From a virus: DNA of 64,000 bases. Location of the stretch: IMG/VR virus record IMGVR_UViG_3300021420_000016, positions 62,001 to 126,000 of that record. One strand, given 5' to 3'. This document shows, in pieces, positions 20,099 to 28,068 of this stretch (positions are counted from its first letter, which is position 1; every line of letters starts with the position of its first letter). The notes beneath the pieces were generated by a model that saw nothing but the letters and a program-made list of their open reading frames with translations, did not search any database and was not told the origin of the DNA. A program made the position numbers and the translations under genes.

Positions 20099-20903
20099 AG
20101 CGCCTGAGTTCCTTTCTGAACCGTTGAAGTACTCCGAGTGTCTCGTCGGCTCTGTGTCCCCACCGCTTGATGACATCGCTGGGGATCCCTGTGTCCAGGG
20201 GCATGGCCGTGGACAGGCCGGCGATGATTCCCCCGAGGGCGGCGAGGGCCGCGCTGACCGAATCTTCCTGGCTGCGGCTGGGCAGCCTGCGGGGGCCGTG
20301 GGATGGTGCCGGTGGCCACTCGCTGGCCCCGGTCCGGTACAGCCGCTGCGCAGCCTTCAGGTCACTTGGCCGCCTGATGAGGGCGAGGGCCTCGCGAGCC
20401 CGCGCCTGCTCTTCTGCGGGAATGCGCTGCTGGCCGCCGCCCCGGAGCGGGCGGTAACCGCGGGCGGCGAGCACCAGTTCCCGCGCGGCGCCGTATTGGC
20501 TGCCGTTTAGCCCGAGTGCCCTCGCCATCTCTTCCCGCCGCAGGTCGCGGCGGCCGGCCGTGGCCGTGGATCCGTCCCTGGGCCACCATTGCAGTTCCCG
20601 GAGCGCGAGATCTATGCCGATCGCCTCGGCAACAGTGAGTGGGTGCACGCATTGCACGTTCTGCGCGTCGCGGCGGATCCGGTCTAGTGCCTCTTGCACG
20701 GTGGTGATGGTTTCGGCGGGGATGCGCCGCCAGCCGAGCCGGCGGCAGGCTTCCAGTCGCCGGCGGCCAAGAATAAGCCGGCCGGTGGGGCCGGCGGTGA
20801 TGGGATAGTGGAGCCCTTCGGCGGCGATGGAGGCCATCAGGGGGCCCAGGTCTCCCAGGTTCCGCCCGGCGCGTTCACCTAGGTCGATCGAGCCGATGTC
20901 CAT
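20067..20903 (-). CDS. ParB-like nuclease-domain protein
   Basis: 278 residues. N-terminal ParB domain: LGDLGPLMASIAAEGLHYPI, RLILGRRRLEACRRLGWRRI. The centre has a helix-turn-helix region (RREEMARALGLNGSQYGAAR). It overlaps the next ParB-fold gene by 32 bases. It is not next to parA, so it is more likely a regulator or accessory replication protein than the partition adaptor. ATG 20903 fits the ParB N-terminus. Confidence 0.78.
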   Translation of the reverse strand: MDIGSIDLGERAGRNLGDLGPLMASIAAEGLHYPITAGPTGRLILGRRRLEACRRLGWRRIPAETITTVQEALDRIRRDAQNVQCVHPLTVAEAIGIDLALRELQWWPRDGSTATAGRRDLRREEMARALGLNGSQYGAARELVLAARGYRPLRGGGQQRIPAEEQARAREALALIRRPSDLKAAQRLYRTGASEWPPAPSHGPRRLPSRSQEDSVSAALAALGGIIAGLSTAMPLDTGIPSDVIKRWGHRADETLGVLQRFRKELRRYGYGDGTSNH

Positions 20904-20998
20904 CTCATCCTCCCCGGGGAGGAGAGTGGCGTGCCCGGGGGCGGGAGACGGTGGTGCTCTCAATGGTTTTCCCTCCTTCGTGCGGGGACTGTACTGGT

Positions 20999-21673
20999 TT
21001 ATGCGGCGGCCTGTTCCTGCTCCTGCCAGAACTCCGTGACACCGGGCAGGGAGTGCTTCGGGCATGGTCCCGCAAGAGGGGCGGTGGGCCCGCATTCCGG
21101 GCACCAGCAGGTGACCTGAATGCCCGCGTGCATCATTTTTACGGCGCAATCCAGCGCCGCGGCGTTCTTGCGGCCAGGCTGGAGCAGTACCACTCCGCGG
21201 TGGGACAGTGGGGACGCGGCCACGAGTGCCGAGTTGCGGATCATTTCCGCGGCCGGGCAGTATGTGCCGGTGCCTGTTTCGCTGGTCTTGCGGTGCCCTG
21301 GGCTGGCGCCGAGGGGATAGCAGCCGTGGCACCACGCGTCCGGGTCTGCGGCGAATATCTTTGGTGGCAGCCAGCCGAGGCGGCGTGCCGCAGCGGTTAG
21401 CATCTGGTCGCCGCCGGTAAGGCTACCGCCGGTCCGTAGCTGGACGTCCTTCCTGCCGCCAGCCGCGTGGATAAGCGCGGCCATGGCCAGGGTGTGGCCT
21501 TGGGCCGCAGAACCGGACTGGCCAAGGGCGGGCGGGCCCGCGCCGGAGACGATAACCGGAGAGTCGAGTATCCGTACCCCGCTGTTCCCGTAATAGGCGG
21601 CCAGAATCTGGATCGCCCGCTTATTGACCGTCCCGGTCGCTGCGGTCGACGTGGCCGCGAGGATGGTGGCCAT
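20999..21673 (-). CDS. SLOG-like hypothetical protein A
   Basis: 224 residues. The C-terminal part (NSALVAASPLSHRGVVLLQP, then LDCAVKMMHAGIQVTCWCP) is clearly paralogous to the protein at 22124-22741. That protein begins like DUF2493/YspA SLOG proteins. The N-terminus here (IVSGAGPPALGQSGSAAQGH) could bind a nucleotide. It follows lsr2 by 7 bases. Confidence 0.65.
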   Translation of the reverse strand: MATILAATSTAATGTVNKRAIQILAAYYGNSGVRILDSPVIVSGAGPPALGQSGSAAQGHTLAMAALIHAAGGRKDVQLRTGGSLTGGDQMLTAAARRLGWLPPKIFAADPDAWCHGCYPLGASPGHRKTSETGTGTYCPAAEMIRNSALVAASPLSHRGVVLLQPGRKNAAALDCAVKMMHAGIQVTCWCPECGPTAPLAGPCPKHSLPGVTEFWQEQEQAAA

Positions 21674-21680
21674 GCCGGGC

Positions 21681-22013
21681 TCAGTGGGCCGATTCGTATT
21701 CGGCTATGACCGCCGCCGGTATGCGGCCGCGCTCGCTGACCTGATGGCCGTTCTGCTTCGCCCAGGCCCGGACGTCGGTGTTGTGGTCCCGGCTGGCGGC
21801 TGTGCGGCGGGGGCGCGCCTGGGACCGGCCCATAGTGGTGCGCCGGGCGTGCGGGATGATGTCATCGAACCGCTTGCGCAAATCCTTGGCGTGCGTGGCG
21901 CATGCGTCGATCTCATAGGAGGTGCCGTCGAAGGCGAAGCTGAGGGTCTCGTCCCCTGTGGTGCCATCGTCGTGCAGGTCGCATTCGTACGTCACTATGG
22001 TTTTCTGTGCCAT
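21681..22013 (-). CDS. lsr2: Lsr2 nucleoid-associated protein
   Basis: 110 residues. The N-terminal dimerisation domain (KTIVTYECDLHDDGTTGDET, then FDGTSYEIDACATHAKDLRK) and the C-terminal AT-hook-like domain (DVRAWAKQNGHQVSERGRIP, then AAVIAEY) match Lsr2. Lsr2 binds AT-rich DNA and silences acquired genes in actinobacteria. A plasmid copy may silence the element's own genes or act as a stealth factor. Confidence 0.93.
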   Translation of the reverse strand: MAQKTIVTYECDLHDDGTTGDETLSFAFDGTSYEIDACATHAKDLRKRFDDIIPHARRTTMGRSQARPRRTAASRDHNTDVRAWAKQNGHQVSERGRIPAAVIAEYESAH

Positions 22014-22123
22014 CCTCTTCCGCTTTCTCCGAGTGGTGGTCCCCCGCGAGGGATGTCATACGCCACGATACCGCCGGCTGCCGGCACTGTGGGGCATTCA
22101 GCGCTTTTGATAGTCACTTAGGA

Positions 22124-22741
22124 CTATGCGCCGCTGAATATAGGCAGCACCCCCGTTTCCTTGTCCCAGCCGTCGAGTACCACGCGGGCCGAATGACGGC
22201 GGCACGGGCCGTCGAGGGACCTGAGCCCGCACGCATCGCAAAAGCACCGTAGGGGGACATTCGCATGGAACATTTTCACCGAGCAGTCGAGAGTACCGGA
22301 GTTGCGCAGCCCGGCAGTGAAGAACGCCAGCCCCCGGCGGGCCGGCGGGTCCTTGGCCACCATGGCACTGTTGCGCCGGAACCCGGCATCAGGGCACCGC
22401 TGCGGGCCGTGGCGGCGCCGCCGGTCATGGGATGGCAACCCGGCGGCGCGGGTGGTCCCGTCGGTGCACTGCGGGCACCAGGACTTCCAGTCGGCGGGCA
22501 TCGGGTCGGGCAGCACCTCGATGGCCGTGTACCCGGCGGCGTAAAGGGGCGCTTGCGCCCGGGCCCAGGCGTGCGCCTGCCGGTCGCCGCCGCGGGCCGC
22601 GCCGTGGGTCACCAGCATCCGCGCCGCGCCGGCAGCTACGGCTTCGCCGCAGGCCATATCCAGGGCCCAGGGCACCAGGCCGTCTTCGGGGAACGACCGG
22701 CCGGCGGTGACCTGCACCCGCCGCAGCCCAGTGTCACTCAT
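22124..22741 (-). CDS. SLOG (DUF2493/YspA-like) protein B
   Basis: 205 residues. RRVQVTAGRSFPEDGLVPWA and MLVTHGAARGGDRQAHAWAR match the DUF2493 nucleotide-binding Rossmann-like SLOG fold. The C-terminus shares RRNSAMVAKDPPARRGLAFF with protein A and ends with a cysteine pair region CFCDACG. These proteins may bind a nucleotide signal; the role in plasmids is unknown. It overlaps the upstream gene by 8 bases. Confidence 0.75.
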   Translation of the reverse strand: MSDTGLRRVQVTAGRSFPEDGLVPWALDMACGEAVAAGAARMLVTHGAARGGDRQAHAWARAQAPLYAAGYTAIEVLPDPMPADWKSWCPQCTDGTTRAAGLPSHDRRRRHGPQRCPDAGFRRNSAMVAKDPPARRGLAFFTAGLRNSGTLDCSVKMFHANVPLRCFCDACGLRSLDGPCRRHSARVVLDGWDKETGVLPIFSGA

Positions 22742-23144
22742 CCAGTTCCCCCGGCGGTATTTGGTAGTGACCGGTCCGCACCTGCTCCAGCTCCCCGTAG
22801 CGGGCCAGTGTCCCCAGGCCCTGGGCTGCGGCCTTTCGCGGGTCAGGCGCGGGGGTTACCCAGCCACGGGCGAGCATCCATTCCGCCGCCGGGCCAGCGG
22901 TGATGTCGTCGGCGGTGCCCTTCTCGCCCAGGTGCTGGATGTAGGCGCGCAGCAGCACGTAGGTGCCCCGGGGGCGGGCATGGGAATGCCGCCTGGGTGG
23001 CTGCCGGGCCAGAGCGCGCAGGGCCGCCTCAACGGAGCTTCGTTCCACGTTGAGCTGGCGCCTGTAAGCCCGCAGGGCGGCGGCGGCCTCGGCGCCTAGC
23101 CGGGCGAGAAGGCCGGGGTCCAGCTCATCCGGGTGGCTGGTCAT
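22734..23144 (-). CDS. Hypothetical protein, 136 aa
   Basis: Helical, basic protein (LARLGAEAAAALRAYRRQLN) with a C-terminal winged-helix-like part (AAEWMLARGWVTPAPDPRKA, then TGHYQIPPGELDE). It overlaps both neighbours by 4-8 bases in the - operon. No family recognised; DNA binding is possible. Confidence 0.65.
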   Translation of the reverse strand: MTSHPDELDPGLLARLGAEAAAALRAYRRQLNVERSSVEAALRALARQPPRRHSHARPRGTYVLLRAYIQHLGEKGTADDITAGPAAEWMLARGWVTPAPDPRKAAAQGLGTLARYGELEQVRTGHYQIPPGELDE

Positions 23145-23767
23145 GGCTGCACCTGTACCCTCTGCGGGGGGACCCGGCTGAGGGCTTTGATGAATGCGGC
23201 TGAAACGACAGCCCACGTCTGGCCGGTGTCTCCGGTGAGGTGCTGGATCGCGAGCAGGCCCGACCAGGCAACCTCGCCCAGCGCGGCGAGCAGCTCGCCC
23301 TCGGTGCCGCAGGCGCCTTTGCGGTAGTTCTCCCCCGTCTGCCTGCTCAGGGCGGCCCATACGCGGCCCGCCTTTCCGCAGGGCGCGGTCACCCGGGCCC
23401 AGGTGTGGGCGGCGGGCGTGGCACCGACGGCGCCGAGCAGGCCCGCAATCGTCAGCGGGCCCCCATGGGGGCCGGGCACGGCAGCGGAAATAACAGCCCA
23501 TGTCGCGCTGGTGTCCTTGGTGAGATGCTGGATCGCGCACAGGGCCGCGGAGATGACGTCTCCTGCTTCTCCGAGCGCCTCGTCAAGGGTGCCTTGATAC
23601 CACGCGTCCCATAGTTCGCCGGCTTCCTCGCAGCACTTGGTCACCCGGGCCCACCTGAGGGCGAGCGGCTGGCCGCGGTACCCCGGGCCGGCGCTGGCGT
23701 CGATGTGGGCGTCAATGACTTCGACGGCGCCGAGGAGTTCCGCGAGGGTCAGGTGCTCAGCCTTCAC
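23141..23767 (-). CDS. Tandem MazG-like protein, second domain degenerate
   Basis: 208 residues with an internal duplication. The first half WARVTKCCEEAGELWDAWYQ ... EALGEAGDVISAALCAIQHL keeps the EExxE and ExxD metal ligands of MazG-like NTP pyrophosphohydrolases. The second half WARVTAPCGKAGRVWAALSR ... ALGEVAWSGLLAIQHL repeats the fold but has lost most ligands. The first half may hydrolyse non-canonical NTPs; the second may be structural. Confidence 0.75.
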   Translation of the reverse strand: MKAEHLTLAELLGAVEVIDAHIDASAGPGYRGQPLALRWARVTKCCEEAGELWDAWYQGTLDEALGEAGDVISAALCAIQHLTKDTSATWAVISAAVPGPHGGPLTIAGLLGAVGATPAAHTWARVTAPCGKAGRVWAALSRQTGENYRKGACGTEGELLAALGEVAWSGLLAIQHLTGDTGQTWAVVSAAFIKALSRVPPQRVQVQP

Positions 23768-24011
23768 GCCGCCACCGGGCCCGGGCGTCTTCGAGGAGTT
23801 CCCCGATCGCGGCTGCGGCTGCGTCCGCGGTGGCTTTACCCCCGGCGGCGAGCCCTTCGGTGTAAATGAGAGGCGCCGCGGCGTTCAGGATGATGCGGGC
23901 CACTTCCCGGTCGGCGTCATGCGGCCCGTCGCCGCAACGGCAAATGGACTGGTGCCGGGCAGCCGCGCCGGCTTCCACGGCTTCGGGGAACTTCATGCTT
24001 GCGCCGGCCAT
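23757..24011 (-). CDS. Hypothetical protein, 84 aa
   Basis: It starts at MAGASMKFPEAV (an alternative is five codons later). It has QSICRCGDGPHDADREVARI, a Cys-x-Cys site, then an Ala-rich helical tail (ADAAAAAIGELLEDAR). No known family. It overlaps the MazG-like gene. Confidence 0.6.
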   Translation of the reverse strand: MAGASMKFPEAVEAGAAARHQSICRCGDGPHDADREVARIILNAAAPLIYTEGLAAGGKATADAAAAAIGELLEDARARWRREG

Positions 24012-24043
24012 CGCCGGGTCGTCTCCTGGATTCGCTGGGTCTC

Positions 24044-24430
24044 TCACCGGGCCTGTCCGCCTTCCCGGAACCGGACGGCCCGCCACACCGTCCGCTCGTA
24101 GTAGTCTCGCCGCTCCAGTTGCAGGCACACCATTCCGCAGCGCCGGGCGGCTTTCACGGCGTCCCGCCAGACCTGCCGTTCGTCGCGGTGCTTGTGGTAG
24201 CGGATCACTTCAACGTCGAGATACTGGCAGAAACCTTCCGCCCAGCCGATGTGCACGGCGTTGCCGGGGATCACCACGGAAAACCGGACGTCGAAGTTGC
24301 CAGGATGATTGGCGAGCCCGTCGTGGTATTCCCTGACCGTTTCGCCGTGGTGCACCCGGACGGTGCTGCCGTGCGGCAGGCAGGCGATGACGACCTCGTC
24401 CGCTCCGGGCCACGCCTCCACGACGGTCAC
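24044..24430 (-). CDS. Hypothetical protein, 128 aa
   Basis: A mixed alpha/beta protein: DEVVIACLPHGSTVRVHHGE, DVRFSVVIPGNAVHIGWAEG, then a basic C-terminal helix RQVWRDAVKAARRCGM. No known motif. Part of the - strand operon. Confidence 0.65.
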   Translation of the reverse strand: MTVVEAWPGADEVVIACLPHGSTVRVHHGETVREYHDGLANHPGNFDVRFSVVIPGNAVHIGWAEGFCQYLDVEVIRYHKHRDERQVWRDAVKAARRCGMVCLQLERRDYYERTVWRAVRFREGGQAR

Positions 24431-24462
24431 GACGGCAGGTCCAGGATCTTGTACGACACCGC

Positions 24463-24921
24463 TCAGCCCCCCAGTTCGGCGCCCGTTAGCGATGCACCTT
24501 CAGCTACCTCCAGCGCGGCGGAAACGCGGGCGGACTGCTCGTCGTGACCGTGCTGGTCACGGAACTCAAGGAACAGGCCGATCGACTGGTCGGCGAGGTC
24601 GAACGCTTCACCCCGGGTGGGCCGGTGCTCGCGCAGCCTGCGGAGTTCGCGTACCACTGCGAGCACATTGACGTCCCCGTCTGGCGGGTTCCACATGGTG
24701 GACTTGTCCCAGTGATCAAGCGCGTCGGCCCGGGTCACCCCCGCCGCCTCGTACCGGTTCCTGTATGGACTGGCCGCGTCGCTGGTGCACGTCATCTTCA
24801 TGCCCCGCGAGTCCACGACGTGAAGCGGGGCGCCGCATACGCGACACACCCGGGGCTGCGCGTAGCGGAACTCAAGCGCCGCCAGGAGATCGTCCGTAAC
24901 GTCTGGGAGTTCGCCGGTCAT
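24463..24921 (-). CDS. Zinc-ribbon-like hypothetical protein, 152 aa
   Basis: RVCRVCGAPLHVVDSRGMKM with a later TCTSDAASPYRN forms a possible zinc ribbon (CxxC...C). The remainder is helical (VNVLAVVRELRRLREHRP). This type recurs in actinophages and plasmids as a small DNA-metabolism accessory; function unknown. Confidence 0.65.
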   Translation of the reverse strand: MTGELPDVTDDLLAALEFRYAQPRVCRVCGAPLHVVDSRGMKMTCTSDAASPYRNRYEAAGVTRADALDHWDKSTMWNPPDGDVNVLAVVRELRRLREHRPTRGEAFDLADQSIGLFLEFRDQHGHDEQSARVSAALEVAEGASLTGAELGG

Positions 24922-24924
24922 CGG

Positions 24925-25137
24925 TCAGCCCTCACGTCCGGGGTTCGCAGGTCGGGGCGCGAGCCTCCCGGCGCCGGCGCAGCTAGTCCCGTCGCCCCTT
25001 CCCGCTTCCCCTGCGGTCCCTCTGGTGCGCACTTGGGAGGCGTCAGGGGCGCCCGCCTCCCCACGGGACGTGAACGGCCGGGCCTCGAACCCGGTCTGGC
25101 TGCCTGCCGTTCTCACTGCGGATCCCTTCCTGCTCAT
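24925..25137 (-). CDS. Possible first gene of the - operon, 70 aa
   Basis: Low-complexity basic protein (SRKGSAVRTAGSQTGFEARP). A GGAGG lies about 9 bases before the ATG, and the start codon overlaps a palindromic operator-like site, which supports translation. No domain visible. Confidence 0.35.
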   Translation of the reverse strand: MSRKGSAVRTAGSQTGFEARPFTSRGEAGAPDASQVRTRGTAGEAGRGDGTSCAGAGRLAPRPANPGREG

Positions 25138-25151
25138 GGTGGCTTACCACC
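25138..25151. promoter_or_regulatory. Operator-like palindrome 1
   Basis: GGTGGCTTACCACC, a 14-bp near-perfect palindrome directly upstream of the - strand start codon. It matches the second copy 48 bp to the right. Confidence 0.55.
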
Positions 25152-25185
25152 TCCGGTTTCCGCTATCGTAACGCAGGAGTGGACA

Positions 25186-25199
25186 GGTGGCAAGCCACC
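25186..25199. promoter_or_regulatory. Operator-like palindrome 2
   Basis: GGTGGCAAGCCACC, a 14-bp near-perfect palindrome upstream of the + strand gene, the same arms as copy 1. The two copies flank a 34-bp divergent promoter region. Confidence 0.55.
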
Positions 25200-25216
25200 A
25201 TGCGAGGATTCATGCC

Positions 25217-25405
25217 ATGCCGAGCCAGCACCGTTATCCGGCGATCACCTCGCGCGGGCCCGAGGACGTGAGGGAGCGCGCCCAGGCGGCCGCCGCTGCG
25301 GTCGGGTCGAATCTCAGCGCACACATCCTCGCGTTCGTGCGGTGGCTCGCCCACGACACCGACGAGCTTCCCGAGCGGCCCGAGCAGCCACCGCCCGGCA
25401 CCTAA
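25217..25405 (+). CDS. Small helical DNA-binding-like protein, 62 aa
   Basis: PSQHRYPAITSRGPEDVRER, then AAAAVGSNLSAHILAFVRWL: a beta strand and two helices in the pattern of ribbon-helix-helix repressors. It is divergent from the - operon across the two palindromes, so it may be the repressor that binds them. An in-frame ATG lies 10 codons upstream. Confidence 0.55.
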   Translation: MPSQHRYPAITSRGPEDVRERAQAAAAAVGSNLSAHILAFVRWLAHDTDELPERPEQPPPGT

Positions 25406-25410
25406 CCCCT

Positions 25411-25614
25411 TCACCCTCTTCGGCATCCCCGCCGCACCTTTTCAGCGTCCTCCCGTGCTTGGTGAGCTCGCGCACAGCAAGGGCAGTACGTGCCATTACA
25501 CAGTCCAGCGGGATGCTCGACGCTCCCTTCGATCTCCGCCGCGAGCCGCTCGGCGAGCGCCATGTCGTTCCAGCGCATGAGCCACCCCTTGGTGCCGGGG
25601 AACAGGGTGATCAT
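25411..25614 (-). CDS. Small cysteine protein, 67 aa
   Basis: It contains LAERLAAEIEGSVEHPAG, then CNGTYCPCCARAHQARED, a possible zinc site. It lies 18 bases after the preceding - strand gene. No family recognised. Confidence 0.5.
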   Translation of the reverse strand: MITLFPGTKGWLMRWNDMALAERLAAEIEGSVEHPAGLCNGTYCPCCARAHQAREDAEKVRRGCRRG

Positions 25615-25632
25615 CGCCGGCCTCCCCGCCGT

Positions 25633-25992
25633 TCACGCAGCAGCATCGGCGCGCTCCCCCCTCGTGATCAGCCGGTCATACCTGCGGGCGGTGGCCACGG
25701 TTACCCGCAGCCGCAGTGCCGCCTGCGGCGGCGTGTACCCCGCAGCGAGCAGGCGCTCGTATTCGGCGACCCGGGCAGCGTGCGCCTGGCGGCGGACCCG
25801 ATTGGACCGGGCGGCCCGCTCAGCCTGAGGCATCGGCGGCGGCGGCCCGCTCTCCGGCCGGCCTGCCCGGTACCAGCGTTTCGTGCAAGCGTCACACCAC
25901 TGGTGTGCACCGGTGTAGTTACCCGGGGAGTCGGTGCGCTCGCGCCGTGGGTGGCCGCAGCGCGGCGCGATCTCAGGGGGCAAGGCAGCCAT
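25633..25992 (-). CDS. Zinc-finger/HTH hypothetical protein, 119 aa
   Basis: The N-terminus PRCGHPRRERTDSPGNYTGA, then HQWCDACTKRWYRAGRPE forms a Cys-His zinc site. The C-terminus AAGYTPPQAALRLRVTVATA RRY is a helix-turn-helix. A small DNA-binding protein of plasmid/phage type; target unknown. It overlaps the end of the upstream gene's frame by nearly 300 bases. Confidence 0.65.
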   Translation of the reverse strand: MAALPPEIAPRCGHPRRERTDSPGNYTGAHQWCDACTKRWYRAGRPESGPPPPMPQAERAARSNRVRRQAHAARVAEYERLLAAGYTPPQAALRLRVTVATARRYDRLITRGERADAAA

Positions 25993-26219
25993 AAGAACCA
26001 CCCGAAGGCGCTGCCGTCAGGCGCCATCACCTCGAACGTGACCTTGGTGCATCCCGGCGACATCCGGTCCAGGGTCCTGCGCGCCAGTATTGCGCGGGCC
26101 GCGGACGGCACGCGGATCACCGTCTCGCCCGGCGCCGTGACCGCGGCCCGGATCTGCGCCGCGAGATCAGACAACTCGCGGTCAACAAAGTCGCCGCCGG
26201 CGGTGGGCTCGTTAGTCAT
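25701..26219 (-). CDS. Hypothetical protein, authentic part about 80 aa
   Basis: The first 80 codons (DFVDRELSDLAAQIRAAVTA, then VIRVPSAARAILARRTLDRM and VTFEVMAPDGSAFGWFLW) look like protein. The remaining 90 codons are Arg/Ser/Pro-rich and overlap the next gene in another frame. The true stop was probably lost by a frameshift near 25980, or the overlap is genuine. Confidence 0.5.
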   Translation of the reverse strand: MTNEPTAGGDFVDRELSDLAAQIRAAVTAPGETVIRVPSAARAILARRTLDRMSPGCTKVTFEVMAPDGSAFGWFLWLPCPLRSRRAAATHGASAPTPRVTTPVHTSGVTLARNAGTGQAGRRAGRRRRCLRLSGPPGPIGSAARRTLPGSPNTSACSLRGTRRRRRHCGCG

Positions 26220-26242
26220 GGCCGGACTCCTTCCCGGGGTGA

Positions 26243-26692
26243 TCAGAACGGCGGGTCCTCGGGGGCACCACTGGCCCACGGGTCTTCGGTGGGCGGTGCG
26301 GACGCGGCACCGGGCGCGGCCTGCTCGCGGGTACTGCGCTTCACGGTCGCTGACGCGCTGCGCAGCGACGGCCCGACTTCGTCGACCTCGATCTCGTAGA
26401 CGGTGCGCTTCTCGCCTTCCCTGGTCTCATACGAACGCTGGCGCAGCCGCCCGTTGACGATGACGCGCATCCCCCGCTGCAGGCTCTCGGCGACGTTCTC
26501 CGCCGCCTGGCGCCAGACGTTGCAACTCAGGAAGAGGCTGTCGCCGTCCTTCCACTCGCCTGTGGTGTTGTCGCGGAAGCGCGGCGTGGAGGCCACCCGG
26601 AAGGTGGCGACCGCCTGGCCCGTGGGGGTGTAACGCAAGCCTGGATCTTCAACCAGGTTCCCGACGATCGTTATCGGGGTATCGCCAGCCAT
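26243..26692 (-). CDS. ssb: Single-stranded DNA-binding protein
   Basis: 149 residues. OB fold: [54 protein letters not shown] and [16 protein letters not shown]. The acidic tail ends EDPPF, the site that recruits partner enzymes. The start MAGDTP is preceded by GGGGAAGG-type sequence. It serves replication of the element along with DnaB. Confidence 0.95.
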   Translation of the reverse strand: MAGDTPITIVGNLVEDPGLRYTPTGQAVATFRVASTPRFRDNTTGEWKDGDSLFLSCNVWRQAAENVAESLQRGMRVIVNGRLRQRSYETREGEKRTVYEIEVDEVGPSLRSASATVKRSTREQAAPGAASAPPTEDPWASGAPEDPPF

Positions 26693-27387
26693 CAGGCCGC
26701 CTTCCTTACCGGGGAGGGGCGCCGGCCCGGGCGGCCATGCACCTTGATCGGGCCGCCGACGTGTTTCCAAATGCGCCCGTTGACTATGTTGCTGACCGTG
26801 CTATCCGACAGGCCGTACTCGCGAGCGAGGTTCGTCTCGAACTCGCCCGCTGCGAACCGCTCCCGTATAGCGAGAACCTGCGGCTCGGTGACCTTAGCCA
26901 TCGGGTGCGCGCTGCCGTGCGATGAGCGCCCGCGCGCCCACATGTCATCCACGTTCTCCTGGCGGGTGCCATAGTAGACGTGCGCCGGATTGCAGCACGG
27001 TGGATTATCACAGCGATGGCAGCCCTCTCTGCCGGCCGGGCACGGGATGCCGGTGGCGAGTTCGCGGGCGAAGGTGTGCGCGGGCACCTTGCCCCGCTCG
27101 GGTGAGACGAAAAACTCACCGTGTCCACTCTTATAGGCGGAGGCCTTCCAGGGCCAGCAGTCGTCGGGCCCGAGGCGCGTGACCTTCTCGTGGAACCGCT
27201 CGGCGACCGTCTTGCGCTTCAGATTCAGCGCGGGTGGCCGTTCGGTGCCCTTGGTGGCGCGATACCAAATGTAGTAGTGCCGATGGCAGCGGCCCCGGGC
27301 GCGGATCTTCTTGCCGCAGTTGCCGATGATGCAGCCCGTTAGTCCTTGCGCGCTTACGACTGCGGGCACGTCTTGGCTAGCATCCAT
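26692..27387 (-). CDS. HNH homing endonuclease upstream of ssb
   Basis: About 231 residues. [21 protein letters not shown] zinc site, an HNH-type core ([47 protein letters not shown]) and a C-terminal helix-turn-helix ([20 protein letters not shown]). This domain order is that of free-standing homing nucleases. Its stop overlaps the ssb start, a common place for such genes to insert without disrupting neighbours. Confidence 0.85.
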   Translation of the reverse strand: MDASQDVPAVVSAQGLTGCIIGNCGKKIRARGRCHRHYYIWYRATKGTERPPALNLKRKTVAERFHEKVTRLGPDDCWPWKASAYKSGHGEFFVSPERGKVPAHTFARELATGIPCPAGREGCHRCDNPPCCNPAHVYYGTRQENVDDMWARGRSSHGSAHPMAKVTEPQVLAIRERFAAGEFETNLAREYGLSDSTVSNIVNGRIWKHVGGPIKVHGRPGRRPSPVRKAA

Positions 27388-27542
27388 GGCTAGCCCCCTC
27401 TCGCGACGACCGAGACGGCGGGTAAGGGGCCGCCGGGTGATGACACACCGGGCGGTCCCGTTAATTATCCCACGGCATTCGTTCACGTGTTCGGCCATTC
27501 GCGATCAGAGGTAGTCCGTGTCGAACGGTTGAACGTTTCTTG

Positions 27543-28001
27543 TTACGCCACCTTCCGCAGCGGCCGCTCCCCGAGCATGGCCTTCTCGCCCGTGGCGGCC
27601 TGTTCGTGGCCGGCGGCGATTATCTCGCGCTCCCACTCCTCCAGCTTGCGCCCGTTCCAGTGCGTCGGTGCCCCTTGCCTGGGCGCCGCCGCCGCGGGCT
27701 TCGGGCTTTGCACCGTCCGCATCTGCTCCGTGCCGGCCTGCAAATCCACGTCGATCGTTCCTCCGTTTGCGCGATGATCCGCCAGGTAATGACGGAGCGT
27801 TGCCCTTGCCACGCCCACCCGGGCGCACACCTCATCCGGATCCACACCCGCTGCGGTCAGCCGTACCGCTTCCGCGATGCGCCGCTGCCTGGCCGCGCGG
27901 GCTTGCGCCCGGTCCTCCCGCAGTTCCCCCGGCGGTCCGGGGGCCATCCGCGGGGCGGCCACGGGCGTCCCAAAGCTGATGGCATGTCGCACAGTAGCCA
28001 T
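27543..28001 (-). CDS. HTH protein, 152 aa
   Basis: The centre ARQRRIAEAVRLTAAGVDPD EVCARVGVARATLRHYLADH is a helix-turn-helix. The C-terminus HWNGRKLEEWEREIIAAGHE is helical. The first 20 codons overlap the next upstream gene and may be untranslated; the later in-frame start MAPGPPGEL is possible. Resembles actinophage DNA-binding proteins without assigned function. Confidence 0.6.
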   Translation of the reverse strand: MATVRHAISFGTPVAAPRMAPGPPGELREDRAQARAARQRRIAEAVRLTAAGVDPDEVCARVGVARATLRHYLADHRANGGTIDVDLQAGTEQMRTVQSPKPAAAAPRQGAPTHWNGRKLEEWEREIIAAGHEQAATGEKAMLGERPLRKVA

Positions 28002-28068
28002 CCTCGCGCTTGTCCCGCAGGCGCAACTCCCGGCCGCACAAGCTGTTGATGCAGCGGAGTGCGGTCAT
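27832..28068 (-). CDS. Zinc-ribbon small protein, 78 aa
   Basis: ALRCINSLCGRELRLRDKRE, then DGYCATCHQLWDARGRP makes a four-cysteine ribbon. The last 35 codons are low-complexity and overlap the downstream gene in another frame, so the C-terminus may be spurious. It overlaps the upstream gene by 4 bases. Confidence 0.55.
   Translation of the reverse strand: MTALRCINSLCGRELRLRDKREDGYCATCHQLWDARGRPADGPRTAGGTAGGPGASPRGQAAAHRGSGTADRSGCGSG

Noticed and set aside
20067-21335. A 422-codon version of the ParB-like protein
   Set aside because: The extra N-terminal 144 codons are out-of-character sequence overlapping the SLOG-like gene; the ATG at 20903 starts at the recognised domain.
24544-26457. 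A 637-codon + strand frame opposite the ssb/HTH genes
   Set aside because: No domain, extreme Arg/Pro content, and it covers several well-supported minus-strand genes.
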